This document shows, piece after piece, positions 44,355-56,300 of a stretch of 64,000 bases of DNA; positions within the stretch are counted from its first letter, which is position 1, and each line of letters starts with the position of its first letter. Made by a program: the position numbers and the translations under genes. Source of the DNA: Clostridium felsineum DSM 794 (lineage in GTDB: Bacteria; Bacillota; Clostridia; Clostridiales; Clostridiaceae); NCBI RefSeq assembly GCF_002006355.2, contig NZ_CP096980.1:1426001-1490000 (forward strand), written 5' to 3'. The notes beneath the pieces were generated by a model. It ran no database searches, was not told where the DNA came from, and was given only the letters and a program-made list of their open reading frames with translations.

Positions 44355-47300
44355 ATGGATAAAAACATAAAATCAATATATTCGTTAACTCCTATGCAAG
44401 AAGGAATGTTATTTAATAAAATTAGAAATGACAAAGACAATAGTTACCATATTCAAAATCTTTTTTTGGTACAAGGTAAAATAAATCTGAAATTTATTAA
44501 AAAAGCTTTAGATTTAATAGCAAGAAAGCATGATTCGCTTAAAACATCAGTTGTAATTCCAAAATCAACGGGAAGACCTTGGCAGGTTGTTTTAGAAGAT
44601 AGAAAGTTAGAAATTAAATTTATAGAAGTCAATAAAGCTGTTAATGAGTCTATTGTAGAAGAAATAAAATCTAGTGATTTGAATCGAGGATTTGATTTAC
44701 AAAATGATAGTTTATTAAGATTAACTATTGCTAGTTTTATTGAAGAAAAGTATGTGTTTTTGGTTAGTATGCATCATATTATAGTAGACGGATGGTGTTT
44801 GCCTATAATATTCGGAGATTTTATGAGGTATTATAAAGGGCTTAAAGCTGGCAAAAGTATTTCTGAAATGGAGAAAATAGTAGATGATGAGAAGAAAGAA
44901 ACTGCAGAGTATGGAGAATATATAAGGTGGGTCGAAAAGCAGGATAAGGAAGAAGGAATAGAGTACTGGAAGGAATTATTATCGGATTATGATGGAGTGG
45001 CAGAAATAAAGCCAATTGAGAAACCACATCCTACAGATGAACAAGTAAAAGAAGTTGGAATAAATGTGCATAAGGAAGTAAGCGAGAAGTTATTTCAAGT
45101 GTCTAGATTAAATAATGTTACTATAAATAATATAGTAGAAGCAGCGTGGGGAATAGTGCTTCAAAGCTATAACGGAACAAATGATGTGGTATTCGGTAAG
45201 GTAGTTTCAGGCCGTAATTCAGATATAAAAGGAATAGAGAAAACAGTAGGATTGTTTATAAATACAATTCCATTTAGAGTAAAGTGTGATAAAAATATGA
45301 CAATATGTAATCTCCTTAAAGAACTTAAACAACAGGGCATAGATGGAGATAGTTATGATTATTGTTCTCTTGCAGAAATACAAAATCAAACAAGACAAAA
45401 ATCAGATTTGATAAAGACATTATTTGCTTTTGAAAATTATTATGTTGACGAGAGTAATTTAAGCAGTGGTGAAGAAGGATTTCAGGTAGAATATGAAGCT
45501 GCAAGAGAACAAACGAATTATGCAATAAGTTTAAAGGCTTATGTTAATGATGACCAATTAACGTGCAGCATTATGTATAATCCAAATGAATATGGCAAGG
45601 GTGAAATAGAGATAGTACTAAACCGTCTAGAAAAAGTACTTGTGAAAATATCCAAAAATGAAGATGTTAAAGTGTCTGACATTGAAGTAATAACAGAGGA
45701 TGAAAGAGAGACAATATTAAATACCTTCAATGATACAAAAACAGATTATCCTAAGGATAAAACATTAGTAGAGTTATTTGAAGAGCAGGTAAAAAAGACA
45801 CCAGATAATACAGCAGTGGTGTTTGAAAATAAACAGCTAACATATGCAGAATTAAATAGAAAAGTAAATCAAGTAACAAGAAAACTAAGAGAGTTAAATG
45901 TTAAGTCAAATGATTTTGTAGCAATAATAGCAGAACGAAGCATAGAGATGATAGTTGGAATATACGGAATAATTAAAGCAGGAGGAGCTTATGTACCAAT
46001 AGATCCCAACTATCCAGAGGATAGAATAAAGTATATGCTTGAAGACTGTAAGCCTAAAGCGTTAGTAATATATAGAGTAGAAACAGAAGCAGAAATGAAA
46101 ATGCCAGTAATAAATCTTGAGGAAAAAACAGTATGGGAAGGTGAAACTGTAAATCTTGAAAAGGTAAATAAGCCAAATGATTTAGCATGTTGTATATATA
46201 CTTCAGGTACAACAGGGAAACCTAAAGGAACAATGATAGAGCATAAAAGTATAATAAGACTGGTAAAAAACTCAAATTATTTCAGGTTTGAAGATGTTAG
46301 AATGCTGCAAACTGGATCTATATCTTTTGATGCAGCTACTTTTGAAATATGGGGAACATTATTGAATGCAGGAAGATTGTATCTTGCAAATAAAAATGAA
46401 TTCTTAGAAATGAAAAATTTAAAGAGAATAATAGAAGATAATAATATTAATACAATGTTTTTAACAACAGCATTATTTAATCAAATAGTAAGTATAGACT
46501 GTACAGTTTTTAATGGATTGAAAACTTTAATGTTTGGAGGAGAAAAAGCTTCAGAAATTTATGTAAGAAAGCTGCTGACTAAAAATAAGAAAATTAAACT
46601 TGTTAATTTATATGGACCAACAGAAACTACAACACTTGCAACATGGTATCCTATTGATCGTAATGATATTAAAGAAAATATACCAATAGGAAAACCTGTT
46701 TCAAATACTGAAGTTTATATCCTTAGAGGATTACAACTTTGTGGAATAGGAATGCCTGGGGAATTATGTATAGCAGGAGCAGGAGTGGCAAGAGGATATC
46801 TTAATAGACCAGAGTTAACAGCAGAAAAGTTTGTGGACAATCCATATGGAGAAGGAAAGATGTACCGAACAGGAGATCTTGCAAGGTGGCTTCCAGATGG
46901 TAATATAGAATATTTAGGAAGAATAGATGATCAGGTAAAGATAAGAGGCTTTAGAATAGAATTAGGAGAAATAGAAAGCGCACTAAGAAAAACAGCTAAA
47001 GTAAAAGATGCAGTTGTAATAGTAAAAGAAGATGAAAATAAAGAAAAATCAATAAATGCATATATAGTATCGGATGAAAAGATAACTGTAAGTGAAATAA
47101 GAGAAAAACTTGAGAAAACGCTGCCTGATTATATGATACCAGCGTATATTATGCAGATAGAAAATATACCAGTAACACCAAATGGAAAACTTGATAAGAA
47201 AGCACTTCCTAAAATAGAAGCAAAGAGTGAAAAAGAATATATAGCACCAAGAAATGATATAGAAAAAGAAATAGTTGAGGTATTTGAGGAGATATTAGGA

Positions 47301-50300
47301 ATAGAAAAAGTAGGAATAAAGGACGATTTCTTTGAACTTGGAGGACATTCACTCAGGGCAACAAGAGTAATAAATAGAATAGAGGCAGTAACAGGAGTAC
47401 GATTACCCCTAAAAAGTATATTTGAGAATCCTACTGTAGAAGGCTTAAGCAGGCTAGTAAACCTTGAAAAAGGAGAAGCGTACGAACCAATACCTAAGGC
47501 AGAGAAAAAGGATTACTATACTATGTCCTCAACGCAGAAGAGAACATATCTTATTCAACAGATGGGTGATCAAGGAACAGTATACAATATGCCTCAAAGT
47601 TTAAGGCTGAGAGGAAAAGTTAATTTAGACGCAATAAAGAATGCTATGCAAGAACTAATAAATAGACATGAAATATTAAGAACAGAATTTTTAATGATAA
47701 ATGGAGAACCTGTACAAAGAATACAGGAGTATGTTAAGGCTGACTTTGAATTTATAGAAGATAAGAAAACACAGGAAGCAGATATTATAGATGCTTTTAT
47801 AAGACCATTTGATTTAGAAAAGGCGCCTTTATTTAGAATAAAGCTTGTAAAGAGAGAAGAATGTTACCTATTTTTAATAGATATGAATCATATTATAAGT
47901 GATGGAATGAGTATGGGAACTTTTATGAAAGAATTTAGTCTTTTGTATAACGGAAATATGCTTGAACCATTGACTCATCAATATAAGGATTATAGTGAAT
48001 GGATGAAAAAAAGGGATTTAGCAAAGCAAAAAGAATATTGGATGAATGAATTTAAAGAAGAAATTCCAGTATTAGATATGCCCCTTGACTATACAAGGCC
48101 AAAAGAACAAAGCTTTAAAGGAACAATGATTTTTATAAAAACTAAAAAAGAATTAGGAGAAAAAATAAAAATTACAGCAGGTAAAACAGGAACTACAGAA
48201 TACATGATATTTTTATCAGCAGTAATGATAACTTTAAGTAAGTACAGCAGACAGGAAGATATAGTAATAGGAAGTCCTATAAGTGGAAGAACTCATAAGG
48301 ATACCGAAGGTATGCTTGGAATGTTTGTAAATACACTTGCAATGAGAGGATACCCAGAAGGAAATAAGAAATATATAGAATTTCTTAGTGAAATAAAAGA
48401 GAGCTGCATTAAGGCATATGAAAATCAAGAGTATCCATTTGAAGAACTTATAGAAGAGCTTGATATAAGAAGGGATATGTCAAGAAATCCTTTATTTGAT
48501 GTTATGCTTGTACTTCAAAATAATGAAAAAATTGAGTGTAGTTTAAATGGCATACAATTAGAATATGCACATCAAAAAAGTAAAATAGCGAAGTTTGATT
48601 TGACGTTTAATATATATGAAACAGATAATGAAGTTAGCATAGGATTAGAATATTGCAGCGATTTGTTTAAGGAAGAAAGTGTTGAAAGGATATTAACACA
48701 CTATGAAAGAATACTTGAACAGATAACTGAAAATGTGGAAAGAAAGATTAGTGAAATTGAAATAGTAACCTCTGAAGAAAGAAATCTAATATTAAAAACC
48801 TTCAATGATACAAAAGCAGAGTATCCTAAGAATAAGACAGTGGTAGATTTATTTGAGGAGCAGGTAGAGAAGACACCTAATAATATAGCAGTAGTATTTG
48901 AAAATAAAAAATTAACTTATAGAGAATTGAATGAAAAATCAAATAGTTTAGCTAGGGCACTAAGAGAAAAAGGAGTAAAGGAAGACAGTATTGTAGGGCT
49001 TTTAGTAGAACGTTCACTTGATATGATGGTAGGGATAATAGGAATACTTAAAGCTGGTGGGACATATATGCCTATAAGTTCTAATTATCCTGAAGATAGA
49101 ATCAAGTATATTTTAGAAGATAGCAAATGTAAACTTTTATTGACACAGTGGAATCTAAAAAATAAAGTTTCATATAATGGAAAAATTATGGCATTAGAAG
49201 ATGAAAAAATATACATGATGCCAAATGCAAATATAGATTCAATTAATAATATTGAAAATTCAGCATATGTAATATATACTTCGGGGTCAACAGGCAGACC
49301 GAAAGGTGTTATGGTGACACATAAGGCATTAAGCAATTTTATATTTAACATATATGACAGCTTTGATAAAAATATGGGAACAAGTGACAAGTGCCTTAGT
49401 CTAACTAATATTTCTTTTGATGTTAGTATATGCGAAATATTCACACCTATTGTTTTTGGCTCAACTTTAGTGATTTTTGAAAACGAAATAGTACCAGATA
49501 TTGAAAAGTTAGCAAGAACTATAATATGTGAGGACATAACTTTTGCGTATATACCTCCTACTATACTAAGGGAAGTTTATGATATTTTAAAATTAGAAAA
49601 GGTTAAGCTTAATAAAATGCTTGTAGGAGTAGAGCCTATTCAAGATTATATATTAGAAGAATATATGACCTTGAATGAAAATATGCAAATTATAAATGGA
49701 TATGGACCTACAGAAGCTACTATTTGTACAACTTTTTATAAGTACATTAAAGGAAAAGCTTATGGTAAAATCGTTCCTATCGGTAGACCTTTAAATAATA
49801 CCCAAATATATATATTAGATAAGAATAATAAACTTATGCCTCCAGGAACTGTGGGAGAGTTATGCATAGCAGGAGCAGGAATAGCAAGAGGATATCTTAA
49901 TAGACCAGAGTTAACATCAGAAAAATTTGTGGATAATCCATATGAAGAAGGCAAACTGTATCGCTCAGGAGATCTTGCAAGGTGGCTTCCAGATGGAAAT
50001 ATAGAATATTTAGGAAGAATGGATGAGCAGGTAAAGATAAGAGGATTTAGAATAGAATTAGGAGAAATAGAAAGCTCACTAAGAAAGATAGATAAAGTAA
50101 CAGATGCAGTGGTAATAGTAAGAGAAGATGAAAATAAAGAAAAATCAATAAATGCATATATAGTATCGGATGAAAAGATAACTGTAAGTGAAATAAGAGA
50201 AGAACTTGAGAAAACGCTGCCTGATTATATGATACCAGCATATATGATGCAGATAGAAAATATACCAGTAACAGCAAATGGAAAACTCGATAAGAAAGCA

Positions 50301-53300
50301 CTTCCCAAAATAGAAGCAAAGAGCGAAAAAGAATATATAGCACCAAGAAATGATATAGAAAAAGAAATAGTTGAGGTATTTGAGGATATATTAGGAATAG
50401 AAAAAGTAGGAATAAAGGACAACTTTTTTGAACTTGGAGGACATTCACTTAGAGCGACAAGGGCAATAAATAGAATAGAAGCAGTAACAGGAGTACGATT
50501 ACCCATAAAAAATATATTTGAAAATCCTACTGTAGAAGGCTTAAGCAGGCTAGTAAATATTGAAAAAGGCAAAGAGTACGAACCAATACCTAAGGCGGAG
50601 AAAAAATATTATTATAATATGTCTTCAGTACAGAAGAGAACATATCTTATTCAGCAGATAGGTGATCAAGGAATAGTATACAATATGCCTCAAAGTTTGA
50701 AACTTAGGGGAAAAGTTAATTTAGACGCAATAAAGAATGCCATGCAAGAATTGATAAATAGACATGAAATATTAAGAACAGAATTTTTAATGATAAATGG
50801 AGAAACTGTACAAAGGATACAGGAGTATGTTAAAGCTGATTTTGAATTTATAGAAGATAAGAAAACAGATGAAGCAGATATTATAGATGCTTTTATAAGA
50901 CCATTTGATTTAGAAAAGGCACCTTTATTTAGAGTAAAGCTTGTAAAGAGAGAAGAATGTTACCTCTTTTTAATAGATATGAATCATATTATAAGTGACG
51001 GAATGAGTATGGGAACCTTTATGAAAGAATTTAGTCTTTTGTATAACGGAAATAAGCTTGAACCATTGATCCATCAGTATAAGGATTATAGTGAGTGGAT
51101 GAAAACAAGGGATTTAGCAAAGCAAAAAGAATATTGGGTGAATGAATTTAAAGAAGAAATTCCAGTATTAGATATGCCCCTTGACTATGCAAGACAAAAG
51201 GAACAAAGCTTTAAAGGAGCAATGATTTTTAGAAAAACTAAAAAAGAATTAGGAGAAAAAATAAATAGTACAGCAGGTAAAACAGGAACTACAGAATACA
51301 TGATATTTTTATCAGCAGCAATGATAACTTTAAGTAAGTACAGCAGGCAGGAAGACATAGTAATAGGAAGTCCTATAAGTGGAAGAACTCATAAGGATAC
51401 CGAAGGTATGCTTGGAATGTTTGTAAATACACTTGCAATGAGAGGATACCCAGAGAGAAACAAGGAATATATAGAATTTCTTCAAGAAATAAAAGAGAGC
51501 TGCATTAGGGCATATGAAAATCAGGAGTATCCATTTGAAGAGCTTGTAGAAGAACTTGACATAAGAAGAGATATGTCAAGAAATCCTTTGTTTGATGTCA
51601 TGCTTGTACTTCAAAATAATGAAGAAATAAATTACAGTTTAAATGATATAAGAATAGAATATGCAAATCAAAAAAGTAAAATAGCAAAGTTTGATTTGAC
51701 ATTTAATATATATGAAACAGATAATGAAGTTGTCATAGGATTAGAATACTGCAGCGATTTGTTTAAGGAAGAAAGTGCTGAAAGAATATTAGAACACTAT
51801 GTAAGAATACTTGATCAGATAACTGAAAATGTGGAAATAAAGATAAGTGAAATTGAGGCAGTAACCGCAGAAGAAAGAAATTTAATATTAAATACATTTA
51901 ATGATACAAAAGTAGAGTATCCTAAGGATAAAACGGTGGTAGATTTATTTGAAGAGCAGGTAGAAAAGACACCGGATAATACAGCATTAGTATTTGAAGA
52001 TAAGCAGTTAACATATACAGAGTTAAATAGAAAAGTAAATCAACTGGCAAGAAAACTGAGAGAATTAGGTGTAAAGCCTGATGATTTTGTAGCAATAATG
52101 GCAGAACGAAGTATAGAAATGATAGTTGGAATTTACGGAATAATCAAAGCAGGAGGAGCGTATGTACCAATGGATCCTAACTATCCCAAGGATAGAATAA
52201 AGTACATGCTTGAAGACTGTAAACCCAAAGCGTTAGTAGTATATAAAGTAGAAACAGAAGCAGAAATGAAAATGACAGTAATAAATCTTGAGGAAAAAGC
52301 AGTATGGCAAGGTGAAACTGCAAATTTAGAGAAGGTAAATAAGCCAAATGATTTAGCTTATTGTATATATACTTCAGGTACGACAGGTAGGCCAAAGGGT
52401 GTTATGATTGAACATAAATCATTAAATAATCATCTTCAACATATCAAGAATCATTATTTAAATGAAAAAGAATTACTTATGCCATTGTTTACGTCTGTAT
52501 CCTTTGATTTAACAGTACCATCTATTTTCACTCCATTAATTAGTGGAAAAACAGTAGTCATATGCAATACAATGGATACATTTAAGGATATATTATTTAG
52601 TGGAGAAAATAAATATATTATAAAGTTAACACCATCACATTTAAGATTATTAAAAGAAATGAAAGCTATAAATAAGTCAATTAAAAGAATTATTGTAGGT
52701 GGTGAGGAATTAACTGAGAAATTAGCTAAGTCTATTAGCAAATTATGTGAAAATGAAATAGAAATAATAAATGAATATGGACCAACAGAGGCTACTGTTG
52801 GATGTACTCTTCATAGGTATAATTATGAAGGAAATTATAGAAATTCAGTGTTAATAGGAAAACCTATAAGTAATACTAAAATATTTATAGTAGATAGTAA
52901 CTATAAGCTTTTACCCATAGGAGTGCCAGGTGAGATTTTCATAGGTGGAGATGGAATAGCAAGAGGATATCTTAATAGACCAGAGTTAACAGCAGAAAAA
53001 TTTGTGGACAATCCATATGGAGAAGGTAAGCTGTATAGAACAGGAGATCTTGCAAGATGGCTTCCAGATGGTAATATAGAATATTTAGGCAGAATAGACG
53101 ATCAAGTGAAGATAAGAGGCTTTAGAATAGAACTAAGAGAAATAGAAAGTACACTAAGAAAGATAGATAAAGTAAAAGATGCAGTGGTAATAGCAAGAGA
53201 AGATGAAAATAAAGAAAAATCAATAAATGCGTATATAGTATCAGATAAAGAGATAAATGTAAGTGAAATAAGAGAAGAACTTGAGAAAACGCTGCCTGAT

Positions 53301-56300
53301 TATATGCTACCAGCATATATAATGCAGATAGAAAATATACCAGTAACAGCAAATGGAAAACTGGATAAGAAAGCACTTCCAAAGATAGAAGCAAAGAGCG
53401 AAAAGGAATATATAGCACCGAGAAATGATATAGAAGAAAAAGTAGTTAGTATATTTGAAGAGATATTAGGAGTAGATAGGGTAGGAATAAAGGACAGTTT
53501 CTTTGAATTTGGAGGTGACTCTATAAAGGCAATACGTGTAGTATCGAAAATGCGTGAAGCTGGATATGATGTCTCAGTAAAAGACGTAATGAAAAAATAC
53601 ACAGTTGAGGCTATAGCAGATAGTGCAGTATTAGAAGTAGAGAGAAAATATGAGCAAGGTGAAATCACAGGAGCAGTTATAACAACACCTATTATTGAAA
53701 CCTTTGAAGGCTGGAAATTAAAAAAGCCACATCACTTTAATCAGGCAATGATGATAAAAGTTAATACAGATAATGAAAAGGAGATAAGTAAAGTACTTGA
53801 CGTTTTAGTAAAGCATCATGATGTCTTACGTTCTGTGTATAGAAATAAAAAACTTGAAATATTAAGTATGATAGAAAGCAGAAAATATGATTTAAATGTG
53901 TATGATTTGAGAAATGAAAATAATACACATTATATAGTAGAAAAAGAATGTGGAAAACTTCAAAGTAGTATTAGTCTTGAGAATGGACCTCTTATGAAGG
54001 TAGGCTTATTTAAAACCCAAAGTGCAAATTATATGATGATATGTATACATCATCTTGCGGTTGATGGAGTATCCTGGAGAATATTATTGGAGGATTTCAA
54101 TACAGTATTAACGCAGTTAAAAAATGGAGAAGAGATAGTATTACCTAGAAAGACAGCATCATATAAAGATTGGGGAGAAGCACTTTCTGAATATAAAAGT
54201 AGTAAGATACTGGAAAATGAAAGAGGATACTGGAGTAAAGTTGTATCTAAAATTAAGGATGGAGAAATAAAAGGAGATAGCAGCTGCATTAAAAGTGGCT
54301 ATGGAAATATAAATATATCCTTTAGTAAATCAGAGACTAAGGATCTTATGTATAATGTTGGAAGAGCATTTAATACGGAGATAAATGATTTATTGATTAG
54401 TGCAATAGGAATATCTGTGAAGAAGTTAACAGGTCAGAATAAGACAGCAGTGGTGCTTGAAGGGCATGGACGTGAGGAAATTCATAAGAAAATAGATATA
54501 TACAGGACAGTAGGCTGGTTTACAATTATGTATCCTATAATAGTAGAATGTACAGAAGACATACAAGAAAGCATAGTATCTACAAAGGAAATGTTAAGAA
54601 AGGTGCCAAACCATGGAATGGGTTATGGTTTGTTGAAAAGTGAGTTTGAAAAAGTAAGAGCAGATATCTATTTCAATTATCTAGGTGAAATGGATGCGGA
54701 AAATAAAAATAGTACAGATTATTCAAGTGGAATAAGTACAGCAGAAGAAAATAGGCTTCCAGGAACAATTAATATTAATGGAAGTGTAATACAAAGTCAG
54801 CTGAGTTTTTCAATAACGTATGATAAAAATAAATATATGCAGGATACTATTGAAGAATTTGCAAAGTTGTATAGAAATAGCTTAAATGAAATTATTATGT
54901 ATTGTGTTAATAAGGAACAAAGAATTAGGACCATGTCGGATTATTCAAAAGAAGAAATAACAACGGAAGATTTTGAAGTGTTAACTAGTTACTTCAATTA
55001 TAAGAAAGCATATGTAATGGATATATATTCACTTACTCCATTGCAAGAAGGAATATTGTATCAAAGATTACTAGATAATAAATCTAGTAATTATGTAATA
55101 CAGAAAGTGTTTGCCTTTAGCGAAAAAATTGATGAGGAGAAAATTCAAGATGCACTTAAATTACTTGGAAGAAAACACGATGTACTAAGAACAGTGATAA
55201 TGTATGAGAAAATATCCAAACCCAGACAAGTTGTATTAAAGAATAGAGAAATAGAATATAAAAAAGAAGACTTATCAAAATTAAATAAAGCTCAGCAGAA
55301 TAAAAAAGTGTTGGAAATAGAAAAACTTGATGTTAAAAGAGGATTCAATTTACAGAAAGATAAACTTATGAGGATTAAATATATTGTTCTCGATGATGAA
55401 AGTAGTAAGCTGATCTGGACTATGCATCATATTATAGTAGACGGATGGTGTTGGTCTATAATATTCGGAGATTTTATGAGGTATTATAAAGGGCTTAAAG
55501 CTGGCAAAAGTATCTCTGAAATGGAACGAAGAGTAGATAAAGAGAAAATGGAAACAGCAGAATATGGAGAATATATAAGTTGGGTTAAAAAGCAGGATAA
55601 GGAAGAAGGAATAGAGTACTGGAAAGAATTATTATCGGATTATGATGGAGTGGCAGAAATAAAGCCAATTAAGAAAACACATCCTACAGAGGAGCAAGTA
55701 AAAGAAGCTGGAATAAATGTGCCTAAGGAAACAAGTGAAAAGTTATTTAAAGTGGCTAGATTAAATAATGTTACTATAAATAATATAGTAGAAGCAGCGT
55801 GGGGAATAGTACTTCAAAGGTATAATGGAACAAATGATGTGGTATTCGGCAAGGTAGTTTCAGGCCGTAATGCAGATATAAAAGGAATAGAGAAAACAGT
55901 AGGATTGTTTATAAATACAATTCCATTCAGAGTAAAATGCGATGAGAGAACAACAATAAGGACGCTTCTTAAAGAACTTAAGCAGCAAGGGATAGATGGA
56001 AATAGTTATGATTATTGTTCTCTTGCAGAAATACAAAATGAAACTCAGCAAAAATCAGATTTGATAAAGACAATATTTGCTTTTGAAAATTATTATGTTG
56101 ACGAGAGTAATTTAAGCAGTGGTGAAGGAGCATTACAGATAAAATATGAAGCTGCAAGAGAACAAACGAATTATGCAATAACCTTAGGAGCTTATGCTAA
56201 TGATGAACAATTAATGTGCAGCATTATGTATAATCCAAATGAATATGACAAGGGTGAAATAGAGATAGTACTAAACCGTCTAGAAAAAGTACTTGTGAAA

